From contig OY856186.1 in assembly GCA_963693315.1 (NCBI GenBank), positions 368,306,850 through 368,370,849 on the forward strand: 64,000 nucleotides of DNA. Direction: 5' to 3'. The DNA is from Diogma glabrata. Its lineage: Eukaryota; Arthropoda; Insecta; Diptera; Cylindrotomidae. The position numbers were made by a program, and so were the translations under genes. The notes under the pieces were generated by a model. The model did not search any database. It saw only the letters and a list, made by a program, of their open reading frames with translations, and was not told the origin of the DNA. Below, one piece after another: positions 53,466 to 64,000 of this stretch; position 1 is the first letter of the stretch, and each line of letters begins with the position of its first letter.

Positions 53466-53837
53466 TATGATAATAAATAGAAAAAAATTGGCATTAATTT
53501 GATATAGAATTAATCAATGTACGCTATGAACGTATAAATGTATCGAAATCATAGCTGTTTACGCCTGGCTGCGAAGAGGTGCGGCCAGGTGCACAACGGC
53601 AACCGTGATTTTTTAGAATCGTTATGTAATTTGCCGTGATGTAGACGACATTTTATTTAAAAACAAGTGAACGAAATTTTTTTCCCAAAAATCAATTAAA
53701 ATTAATTTAATTAAAAATACTGGCGGCCAAATTTTGATAGGCAACCTGGTAGATATATATTCTCCTGATTATAAATATAGCTAAAAATTTGGTTTTAGCA
53801 AAAAATCGATGAGCGCACTAATCCTGCAGTCGGATCT

Positions 53838-54349
53838 CGTACTATTTGGAGTTTTTATTTTATTTATTTTATTTTTCTCTCGTTTCATTTCATTTGCAAA
53901 AGAAGAAAACTAGTACCTTTTCGTAATTCTTTTTAATTTTTATAACAATAGTTGCAAAATTGCACATAACATTCACAAAAGTTATTCACTTCTTTTGTTG
54001 AAAAGCATCAATTTTGAATTGATATCTTATTATTTCCACTCCTGTATTGGGGAGTGTTGTATTTTTTATAAGCTACTCGCTCTGAAAGAACGGGGTAAAG
54101 GAGTGATATAAGGAGCGTTTCGAACTATTTATTTAATTCATTTAATTTATTTTAAATTATTGAAAATTTAGACATTTAACAACTTTTACGAAAATGTAAA
54201 CGAAACGAAACAAAATTTATTTAATGATAATCATAATAAACAAAAGAAAAGAATGAAAGACTGTAAAGATCGGAAATGTGTTTTATGCATTTTCTAAAAT
54301 GGCTGATTTCATTTTACTTTTATGAATACTTACTTCCGTTATATTAAAT
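53838..54349. other. AT-rich intergenic sequence
   Basis: Nothing recognised. Confidence 0.4.
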
Positions 54350-54632
54350 TGTTAAATTTTAATTAATTTACATCTAAAATTATGTGCGAAAGATAGTTTT
54401 TATTAAAGGTAAAGAAAACAAACTTAAAAAACAAACAGGCACTTTGAATAATTAATTTTAGGATTTAAACAATCATTATACTTTGCAATATTTTTGTTTT
54501 CCTTGTTTACCGATATTTACCGATTTGCCGATTTTTGAATTTACTTTTTCATAATATTAAAAAAGTTATGAAAAATTAAAATTATTTTCTACACATAGGT
54601 CAAATATCTAAATCTTTTGATTTCTGAAATTG
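54350..54632 (+). repeat. Dispersed repeat R3, copy 2
   Basis: Counterpart of 46370-46640, with the same block order (TTTACATCTAAAATTATGTG at the start). About 75% identity by eye. Confidence 0.65.
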
Positions 54633-54639
54633 TATCATA

Positions 54640-57600
54640 TCATCTAATTTCCGTTTTATATTTTAATTTTAGTTTTAACGAAACTGAATGTTTGAAATTT
54701 TAAAATATTTTGTAAAATTTTAGAAAACTTTATATGAATAATGCATTTTCAACTAATATAATTTAAATTATATGAAAATGCAACTTTATTTTCGTCTGTG
54801 TATGTAGATTAGTATTTTTGGTAGATTATTTTTTTCCCAAAAATAGAAGTTGGAGGCGCAACCAATATAGAAAGGCAATTAATAGTTATTGTTTCTTGTT
54901 AGATTACCATTTATTAATATTAACAATTTTCGCGTTAGTTTCTTTCCATCGACATTAGCTGCGCCACTCACTTCTAGAATTATTGAAATTCATAATAAGG
55001 CTTCATAATAAGATAAATAATTATAATAAAAAAAATACTTAGCTTAAAATGTTGATTGTAGTTGATGAATTTCTTTCCCTCTTCTTTGTTTAAACGAATC
55101 TATTTGTACATTCCAATGACTGGTCAGCTGTTGTCAAATTACAACCATCACTTAGATATGCATACTCGAAATCATATAAAGCATCCAAAATCCGAATCAA
55201 AGAAATCCGAATGACCGATGAACTCCTGATTATTTAAGATTTATTCTTATAGCAAGATGTACCAAATTATATAACTTCTTCAACATTGTCCATAACAGAA
55301 TTTTTTTATATAAACTCCTTAATTGATAATAAAATGGTAAAATAATTAATCGTTTAAAATTTTTTAATTTTATTTCACGTCCTTCAATTTCACAAAATAA
55401 TTATATTATAAATCAATCACAACAGTTTATCAACTCATACTCATACTCATCGACTTTATTTAGAAAAATAATTTATAACTATCCCTGTCACTGTGGTTTA
55501 AACATTTCACAAACATCAAATTAAACCTATGTATTCGAAAATCTACCGTTTGTTCAAAAAATCAAAACGCTACTGAGAAAAATCATTGCAATACATTGCC
55601 AAACAAAAGAAACATAAGGTCCTTTAAAATTTAATCAACTATTGATATTGCAAACTTATATCAGCCAAAACTCATAATATGAAGTACCCTGTTAAGAATT
55701 CAGCATCATCGCTTTTGCGCATGATCAATTTACTTTATTTTGGTTTTTGTTTAAAATAAATAAAACTATTCGTTTCACAATGACAAAAGAAAAAATAATT
55801 AAAAAACGTTGCAATGGAACGCCATAACCAGGCAGATGTTATTTATGAAACGAATCTTAAATTGTTTGATATTACTGAGAGAATGTATGATTTTTAGTAT
55901 GAATAGAAAGAATTTTATGACTAACCCAAACTATTCGAGGAATTTTTGAAATAGACTCACATGACATTTAATTTGTATCTCAAAAAATGATAAAATGATA
56001 AAGTGAGTGATAAAATCGATTTTTTCATACAGAATGCAATACAGCTGCTGTTCAAGCTAAAATGTTACTTCAAAACTTTTCCTACCCAGAAGTTAGTAGT
56101 CTTTATTTATCCATCATTCGTCAGACGTGTCTGAAAAAAATTGTGCAAACCATCAGCACCAATCAAAACTAGATTATGGTTTCATATTTCTTAGTTCAAA
56201 CCTAGCACAATAACCAATGGTTATTACAATGTTGCTTATAACAATTTTTGTACTTAAAATTAGCATAAAACTCTTGTTAAATCAACCAAATTAATATTGA
56301 AATTTTATCTAACTAATTATTAGCTTAAATAATAAAATAAAACATAGAACATAAAACTAAATCATATTACTTACCACATCCGTTAATTAATTATTATTAT
56401 TACGGTTTACAAAAATTGAATCCAAAAAAAAAATTGCGATATAACAACAAGTTCAACACATTTTCGTATAAGTTTTCATTTATTGTTACAATAATTAATT
56501 ATTTTTTTTTTGTTATTTTTATAATTAGAAATAATTAATTCAAATAAATTGATTGTGGCGTTGAAAAAATAATCATTAGTTTTATACAAAGAATTATGCA
56601 ATGAATTTGTAGTTAGTGCAGGTAATTATAGTGATCTTAAAATGGGTTTAGTTATATTATTGTTTGGCACAAGGACAAGATTGTTTTGTTTTTTTTTTGT
56701 TCTGTTAGAGCATTTCAATTAATGATTTGCATTTTAATTTAGTTATTGGAATGTTAATGTTTTAGCGCCGGGAAATTATTGTTTTAGTAAGTTAGATTCA
56801 ACTAAGCTTGAGATACATGAATTGTATTGTTTGACTATGTTGTTTGGGAATAATGGTGGGGATGAAACTGACTTTGAAAGGAAAGAAAAGAGAATGAAGC
56901 AGAAAACGATAAAATAAATTAACTGTTTGGGTAAACTAAAGCCATCGCTTTTTAGTCAGTCGGGTGTATGGGGTGATAGAAAGTATTTGCTACAATTTTG
57001 TTTTAACAATTAAAAATTAAAATTAATTATTCTTTGTTCCTCCTAAAAATTAGTATTTTAACCCATGTTAATATATTAAAACAAATTTTTTTTATTATAA
57101 TTCATGCCCTCAAATAAAAAAAATCCAACTACCACTCAAGTGGTTGGTTATTACTATTACTAGAGCTCGACCAGATCTAATTTCCAATCAAATACAATGG
57201 AAAATTCGGTTGTGGTTGGGTGGGTGGTAGGTTAGCCAAAACGCATCGAATTTTGATGCAACTTTGGTGTTTGATCCAGGTTTGCTTTAAAATGGCAGAT
57301 CTAGCTTTCAAAGGTTCTGGCTTTCAAAATTTGGGAAAAGGAAAGGTGGAGGAACGCCTGTTAATTGAATATTGCAATACTTGGACTTGGTTTTTAAGGT
57401 TTTAGTACTGTTTCCAATATTTCTGCGTATCATCTCCCAGTTGGTCCGGTTTGTTATTTTTGTAAGATACTACTATAGCCTACAGATACAAACCGATTTG
57501 CATGAAACTTTGGCAAAATGTTTCAATCATTATTATCATTAGATTTTATTAGCTTTTGGCTTACTTTGGACAAAAGGTACGTGGGTTCATCGTACAACAA

Positions 57601-58778
57601 GTGATTTCTGCATTTTGTTAATTTAATTAATTTTAGAGACACTTAGACAAAAGAGCACCTGATTTTTTTTGGCTTAATTACATTTTATAACATAATGAAA
57701 AAGGCGGCTCAAACAGTTATTAAATTTAAAAAGAAGAAAAAAAACTGAAAATATGTTTTTCTTAAAACTGACGATTCGTTTAAAAAATGACCGATTGAAA
57801 CTGAACGGATAATTATTATTTGCTTAAAACAAATTGAACAAAAGAACGATGCAAATTGAACAAACGATTCAAACAGAAAAAATTATTGCTTCTAAAATAG
57901 TGAACGAATAGCTTAGTATATTTTAAACTGTCATTGCTCAAAAGAAAAAAAACAACTTGGGTTCTGTTGTTTGTAGACTGTTTTGATTATTGCTAATATT
58001 TGTTAGTAGTATGGATGCTGGAATATAGAATAAAGATAATTTTAATTTTTAATTAGGATATGGTTCTTGATTTATTAAATAAACCATTTTATTCAAATTT
58101 TTTGAAAGTGACCTAAACGATGAACGACGTTTTAAAATCAGTCGGTGAAAATGACCGATTGATTCAGAATGGGTCATTAATTTTTCTTATGTTATCTATC
58201 ACTATTTCGAATACTGTCCATATCCAAAATTTAAAAATAAATTTTTGTCTACTGGATTTTGTTGGTGGAAATGATGAAAAATATAGCAGACGAAAGATGT
58301 AGTTCTTTGATAGCTGCGCCATAGTTGAGCAAATATTTGCTTTGATTTTTTCTTTGCTCATACCGAAATCTTGTACGAGCAAATAGCAGTAAATAATTGT
58401 CATTAGATTATTTTAACAAAAATGCTATATAACTTTAGTAACTGTTTTTGTTCGAAATGCATTATTAAAATCGATCGCGCTATTAAATAATTTTATGTAA
58501 AATGGGGTACAATACTACAAATGAAAATTAGCTCCATTCTACTTTTTGCGAGTTTATGAAGGAATCAAAATTTTTCAATTAAAAATAATGAAGTGAGCTT
58601 TGTGAGCGGAGAACCATATCTCTGGTAATGTTTAGACTCATTTCAACACATGTAATGTGTGCCGAAGTTAGAGAATGCCAAAAATGAGCACTGTAAAAAT
58701 TAAAGCTATCGGCAAGCCGCTTCGTAACCGGCGTACGTAGTTGCTGGAGGAATGAAGGACGCCGTCAATTAATTAAAA
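54640..58778. other. AT-rich intergenic sequence
   Basis: No gene recognised. Short open stretches at 57220-57405 and 58120-58302 have no domain. 57480-57545 (CAAACCGATTTGCATGAAAC, CTTTGGCAAAATG) resembles tail sequence seen in many insect repeats and recurs loosely at 60460-60480. Confidence 0.35.
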
Positions 58779-58961
58779 GGCACAGAAGATGAATGCGGTG
58801 CATTTGGGAAATATGTTGCAACCGAGCTTTGTTCTCTGTTTGAGGCAACTGAAACACAATGGGTGAAAATTAAAGTAGCACGTATTTTAAAGGATTGTTT
58901 TGAAGCTAAAAATCAGTACAACAATCAAGCAAGCAATTGTGATTTTTCGTACTTTCTCTAG
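58779..58961 (+). pseudogene. BESS-like / Harbinger accessory-protein fragment
   Basis: About 60 codons are open to a TAG at 58959-58961: DECGAFGKYVATELCSLFEA, then QWVKIKVARILKDCFEAK. The pattern FG-x-YVA-x-EL-x-SL ... Q-x-x-x-K-x-x-x-x-IL is that of short C-terminal helical (BESS-type) domains found after MADF/Myb-like DNA-binding domains in insect genes and DNA transposons. The upstream DNA-binding domain was not recognised. A Harbinger transposase fragment lies 500 bp away on the opposite strand, so this may be the accessory protein of the same element. Confidence 0.4.
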
Positions 58962-59462
58962 ATCAAAGTGAGTAGGTTTTTTCAAAAACACGTAAACGAC
59001 TTGCTAAGAGCACAAGATAAACGATAACTGTAAATTCGTTTGAGTGCAATTTAATTTCGTTGCGCATTTCAATTCATTAAATTATTGGTCAACGCAAAGG
59101 CATCATCGAGAACAAGGATATAAGAAATAGGTTCATCTTATCATAGTAATAGATGTAAGGCTGAAAAATGTAATTTGTCATCAGTTAGTGATGTGAAAAA
59201 CGATGTGCGGTTAAATACACCACCGTTTGAGATACGTTCATTCGCTCCAACATCAATATAATAAACTTATAAATTACATAAATTACATCAGCAATAGCCA
59301 TTAGCACAATGCGTACCTGCAGAAAAAGAATAATTATTTATATAGAATTTAATTATCATGATCGTTAAGAGCCAATTGGAGCCAATTTTCCTCAACCAAT
59401 GGTAACTGAAATATAATACTTTTAATTTTTGAACTGATCAAAGAATTGAGAAGAAATTACAT

Positions 59463-59693
59463 TCAAAAACTGAAGCATCCTGTGTATACTGCATCGCAAA
59501 TCGCAGGAACTATGGTAAAAATGGTTGTTTGAAAAATTCTAAAAAGATATTGTAAAGACATAAAACTGTCACCTGTAGCGAGAAAACGTGATGTCTTAGC
59601 AAGACGTTCACCTGGTGAAAGAGCTTCGCGCATGTTTGTGCCCTCCTTTTTTATCAATGAAGACACCATTTTTGAAAGATATGTGAAAAACAA
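59463..59693 (-). pseudogene. PIF/Harbinger transposase fragment, N-terminal part
   Basis: The 76-residue stretch contains REALSPGERLAKTSRFLATG, then DSFMSLQYLFRIFQTTIFTI and VPAICDAVY. The block R-E-A-x-S-P-x-ERLA-x-T-x-RFLATGDS-x-x-SL-x-YLFRI is highly characteristic of the region ahead of the DDE domain in HARBI1-like transposases. The catalytic domain should follow at lower coordinates but is not recognisable. Truncated and inactive. Confidence 0.8.
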
Positions 59694-59699
59694 TGTTCA

Positions 59700-62600
59700 T
59701 GCAAAATTTTTGTACAGATGTCATTCCTCATTCTCTAGTTTTCGAAAAAGTTGATTGAAACATCAGAGTTCATTGAGATGTCTCACCCAATCGCGCACCC
59801 AAATATTATGCCTTTGATACTCGTCATGATGACTCTCGATAATAAATTGAGAGGCATGACTAAAAAACCAAACCAATAATGTATATTTTTTTTCTTCTGA
59901 ATCAGTCATTTTCAATTTAAATTCCATTTTTCACGGATTTTTTATTCCCATCGGAACACAAAACAATGAAAAAAATATTGCGACGCTGATGCTGACTTGT
60001 CCACAGCTCTGAAAACATAGTGTTCTGGAGATATAATGAGCTAATATCTATCAAATACTTTAATTAAATTCTAACCAATGTTGAAGATTTTGCGTAGTTC
60101 TAATTATAAAAATATTAAAGAGAGCAGTAGTATCCCAACAAACATAAATTCTGTTGTACGAGAAAAAGTAAAAAAAAATTTAACCGCAAGTGACAAACCG
60201 CAAGTTGGGATGCAGAACTGTTGTGAACCGTACTAAATGTTTATGTACCAAGATTCATCCAATTTGATTATTAGATACAGATGTTATAAATCTTCCAAAA
60301 AAACAGGAGCTTGGCCTTATATACCAAGTTTCCATAAGATCATAATCCGGAATTAGAAGTTATTTTGGATTTTAACTTAGAGGTGTTCGGAGACCCCCGC
60401 CATTTTGTCCAAATTTGAAATGAATCCAGATCTTCCATTTTTAAATGAACCAGGATCATTTGCCAAAGTTTCATCGAGATGCAGGAATGTCACGCAAACA
60501 CACAAACGTACACCAAATTTTTTTGGCTATTTAGATAGAGAATGGTCGAAAACAAAAGAAAAAAACAAAATTTGGGGTACGTAAGATATTTTTTTTTCTT
60601 GACAGATTGCATTACTTCACATAATTTAAAATTGTGGTGAAGTAATAAATTATGATGTTAGAACTGTACTATAATTTGTAGTTTTGCATTCAAGTTAGTT
60701 TTAATACTACATTTGCTTTGCAATTTAATAATAACTTGCTTTACATAACCCATACAGCAAAGTTTGTATTAAAAATTGTAGTAACTTTTTTAGCTGTGTA
60801 ACAAAAGGCTTTTTTACAATGCTTAGGAGAATGAAATAAACATCTATTAACGTTATTCTGTGGAGCAAAAATTTTTTAATCAACGCAACCCAATAATAGT
60901 ATTTAATTGTTTAAGTTGTAACGACGGACTATTTCGAGTTTTTCTCTCAAAATAAGAATATTTATGTTTTAAGAAATCCGCTAATAATTTGCTGATTTGT
61001 TTCGGTTCCGGCTTTTAAATTTTAACAAAAATAAAATATTTTTTTGGTAATTGTTTTGTTACATCACCCAATGTCAATTGATAATACATGTTTTTACATA
61101 AATACTAAGAAGTTTTGTTATGTAAAGCGTAGTCACAATATTATATGTACGGTTGTTTAATTTATAAAAAGTAGAATTATTATCTGTAGTAGAGAAATTG
61201 CTTAGCGAGATAATGTAGGAAAGTTTTAAATTTGTGTGCGATGGGCGAGATAATGAAATAGAAACAAGAAAGGAAAAGTTTTACTATATATAAGCGATCA
61301 ATATGTTCGATCGACTGATTAGTACGTAAATTTTAATCAAATCAAAATGATTTGTGATTTGGGATTTAAAATTAAAAAACTTATTATATAAGTTTGAATC
61401 AAATAATAAAGTTAAAGTTGTTTTAAAAAATTTTGCTGTAATAAAAATATTTTAAATAGTAAAATAAATTATTTTATAATTTATGGAACAAGTGAAATTG
61501 ATGTATTGTTTGATGTTAAAAGTAGAAGTATTGTGTTGTTTTAGATTAAATCAAATCATCAACTGAACTCAGTCCACTCTACTTACTATGTGGCCAGATA
61601 TTTTCAAATTCCTAAAAAACGTAATGCAATTGTTGATTTATTTGAAGAAAAATTCAATCAGAATTTAAGCAATTATGATGAAGTGTGGATAACTGCAAGG
61701 ATAATTGCCACATTATACAATAATGAAGGATTAATTTGCGTAGATAATCTGGAATGCTCAGCATTTAAATTTTAATGTTTTTAAAAATTAATCGTCTTGA
61801 TCTTGCGAAAAGAACATTAACAACAATGCAAGAAAAAGATGATGATGCAACGTCAGCTTGATTAAGTATGGAAATTAGTGGTGACATGTTACAGGATGCT
61901 TATTTCAAGAATTTTGTGATAATATTTTGTCAGTCGTGTTGCTATTAAACAGACAAGCTGTTTGTTGTGATCAAAATGACATAAAACGATTCCTGTATGC
62001 TAATCATGTAGTACCTAGCTTAGCAGGTACCACGTTTAATTTCCGAAGTTTTATTTAATTTGGCAGATCAAAATCTCACCCGTCCGTTTTTATCATTACT
62101 TGACTAGAAAACATTTCTTCTGAAAGCTTCCTAAAAAAAGCTTATAAAAATCCTATATTGAAATATCCTTTGAAGTTGATTATAACAAGGTTTTACTGTA
62201 GTTTAATCACATGGAAAGTTTAGAGATGATGGAAAATTCCCAAAAAAAGAATATAAATTTATAAATACCATAAAAATAATCAATCGACCCTAAAATTAAC
62301 CCAACCAAACATTAGTTATACATGTGAGACTATTTATAAATCTTATCGCAATTTTTTTATTCTTTTTTCAAGAAACGTGAATTTTTAATTTATTTTATAA
62401 TTGATACGAGGAATTATTTCTTTTTATAAATTATTATTACAAGCATTATTTTTAAACTTTAAAAATATACATATATGTCTTACAAGGCGTAAAAGAAGCT
62501 TATCATTGTTATTTCACGAAAGCTTCTTTGTATGACTGTTATCAAATGTGAACTCTTTTTTGATTGTTTAAGATTTTTTTAAGAATGAAATATTATTGAA

Positions 62601-62990
62601 TGAAGGGTGAAATAAATTATAGTTACAAATGCATGTAAGATTTTTTGTTTTTACAAACGTTTATTGCATTTAATTAGCTTCAGTGTAGTTGTGTTTTAGT
62701 GTCACAAAACTATTTATATTTCAGTTTGTGGAAGAGTATTGAGTATTTATAGATTTTAATTTTAATTTATTAGACAAAACATCTGTCAAATGCCTGTGCA
62801 TTGGACGAAATTACATTACAGTGGCTGTCTCAACACAGAGCAATCCGTTGAGTATTTCAATAACACAAAACAAAAAATTTACAAAACCTGCAACGTTTAT
62901 ACTCATCAAGCGATAATAATTCCTATCTTCAAATTTTGAAAGCATGCACAATAAAACAGTGATAATTAGTTAAAGTTCTGGGTACAAACT
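59700..62990. other. AT-rich intergenic sequence
   Basis: Nothing firm. A small inverted repeat ATTACTTCAC/GTGAAGTAAT lies at 60611-60646. The open stretch at 61590-61775 has no recognised domain. Confidence 0.4.
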
Positions 62991-62999
62991 GTGTAATGC

Positions 63000-63166
63000 T
63001 CTAGGCACGTGAGTTAATCACGTTCTGGGCTCGGCAAAATTTGTTTAAGATCGGATGCCAGAACACTAGCTTAAAGTATGCTATAGCAAGTGGTCTTCAC
63101 CTGCGCGACCAATTGGTGGACATATGCGGTCTACCAGAACTCTACATTACAAGATGGCGCCCAACA
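63000..63166 (+). mobile_element. Possible LTR end plus tRNA-Lys-type primer-binding site
   Basis: CTCTACATTACA followed after AGA by TGGCGCCCAACA (63155-63166) fits an LTR 3' end and a primer-binding site, as at 10891. The ~150 bp upstream is GC-richer than its surroundings. No gag follows before the window continues as AT-rich sequence, so it is a relic at best. Confidence 0.35.
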
Positions 63167-63169
63167 GAA

Positions 63170-64000
63170 TCTCCAGAGCGATAAATTTTTGTGTGATTGT
63201 TTTTGTAAAACGTCTTTTTGTTTAATTAACTACCGCAGAAGTGAGCATTATCCCTTCAAGATTATTTTTATCTGACTTACGATTCCGCGAACTCGAGTAC
63301 AGTAAGGTTTTTTTTCGTTGTGGAGGTTTGAAGTGAGGGATAGCGAGAGTATGGACCTTGTTCGTCATTGGGGGTTTCCACTGATAACGCTGTTAAAAAC
63401 TTTTTCCATTGTTTTCGGTTTGATTTCGTTTTCATGTTGTTGGGTGTAGCGGACGCGAACAGTAGCAGAGATGATGATTGTAGAATATAGTCAAATATTG
63501 TTAAATTCTGATAAATATTTTAGAATTTAGTCAAATGCTTTTCAATTTTGTCTAATATTGTTGAAGTTTATTAAAAATTTTTGAATTTTTCTATATGCTT
63601 GAATTATTTTTGTAATTGTGGAAGATCTTGTAACAAAGAGATCTGGTTCCTAGAGTTAACAAACTGACGGGAGGTTCTTTTGCTCATGACGAAGTGCACA
63701 AAAATACCTTACACTGCACACTTGCACAAACATAAAGACCTTTTCTGTTGCCTCAAATGAACGGAGTGTTTTAACTATCGGTTAAGTAAAGGATGGCATG
63801 CAGGAAATCGTCAAAACAATCGCTGGCTCGTTGTTTCCGAGCTCAATAATTCTTGAAACCGACAATTCTTGACTTCCCAATGAAGTCGATGAAGTCATTG
63901 AATGCGTCTATGATACCTCCAAACCATTTGCAGGCACGATCGACATACAAAAATTGTAGTTGAAGGGGGTGTCAGATAATTCTTAAAAATTGAATTTGGT
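63170..64000. other. Intergenic sequence to the window end
   Basis: 63480-63600 has loosely repeated ATATAGTCAAATATTG / TTTAGTCAAATGCTT words. No gene recognised. Confidence 0.35.

Larger units (their letters stand above)
49756..53837. mobile_element. Long inverted-repeat element, about 740-bp arms, right arm split by a Helitron
   Basis: The ends are AGATCCGGCTGCAGGATTAG (49756) and the complementary CTAATCCTGCAGTCGGATCT (ending 53837). The left arm runs to about 50495. The right arm is 50734-50998 plus 53466-53837, interrupted by the Helitron. Matching blocks include GTGCGCTCATCGATTTTTT, GGTTGCCTATCAAAATTTGG, CGTTCACTTGTT, GCCGCACCTCTTC, TGATTTCGATACATTTATAC, TTATCCCCCCAAA and TTTGCGGAAATGAGGGG. 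A segment in the left arm (about 50166-50335) has no counterpart. The centre has C runs of 12, 12 and 5 (50698-50735). Without the Helitron the element is about 1.6 kb. No transposase and no clear target-site duplication were found. Confidence 0.85.

Noticed and set aside
1..64000. CRISPR array or bacterial operon
   Set aside because: No regularly spaced identical repeats with unique spacers were seen. Composition, rRNA relics and transposon types are animal.

Overview
This is a non-coding-rich, strongly A+T-biased eukaryotic window, most likely from an arthropod and probably an insect. The evidence is the transposon mix (Ty3/gypsy, jockey/CR1-like LINEs, Penelope-like, PIF/Harbinger, Helitron) and rRNA-derived fragments that resemble insect 18S and 28S. 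I find no intact single-copy host gene. Nearly every recognisable protein is a decayed transposable-element remnant. The one possible host coding piece is a Ser/Asn-rich open stretch on the minus strand at 22.3-22.6 kb.

Layout. 0.5-2.5 kb: an imperfect tandem repeat and a minus-strand copy of a dispersed repeat (called R1 here). 2.6-7.6 kb: a broken Ty3/gypsy gag-pol on the plus strand. It is interrupted by copy A (between protease and reverse transcriptase) and ended by copy B (in the integrase) of one AT-rich repeat family; copy C lies at 16-17.3 kb. 12.8-15 kb: minus-strand relics of a LINE and a Harbinger transposase. 17.4-18.8 kb: an element with long terminal inverted repeats. 19.8 kb: a perfect 73-bp tandem duplication. 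21.7-25 kb: R1 copies and the possible host exon. 25.1-28.5 kb: a 240-bp-arm foldback and two copies of a second dispersed repeat (R2). 30-31.4 kb: a second, more degraded Ty3/gypsy. 31.7-32.4 kb: 270-bp tandem units. 33.5-35.5 kb: a 2-kb inverted-repeat element with a TAA target duplication.

37.5-40.7 kb: a LINE relic, an R1 copy, then 18S-derived sequence followed directly by the 5' part of 28S. The 28S piece carries an inverted duplication of itself. Next comes a Penelope-like reverse transcriptase relic on the minus strand. 45-47.5 kb: a 5'-truncated LINE with an open reverse-transcriptase C-terminal half and poly(A) tail, an older tail of the same family, and a possible GIY-YIG fragment. 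49.76-53.84 kb: a long inverted-repeat element whose right arm was split by a Helitron. The sister arm preserves the uninterrupted sequence, so the Helitron ends can be fixed to the base. 58.8-59.7 kb: a BESS-like fragment and a Harbinger transposase fragment pointing toward each other. The remainder is AT-rich sequence without recognisable genes.

The genes do not form a pathway. The window is a record of nested transposition, foldback formation and decay. I found no convincing new multi-gene system; the most informative structures are the nested Helitron, the rDNA relic with its internal foldback, and several large inverted-repeat elements. All similarity statements come from reading the sequence and from memory of family motifs; no database search was run.
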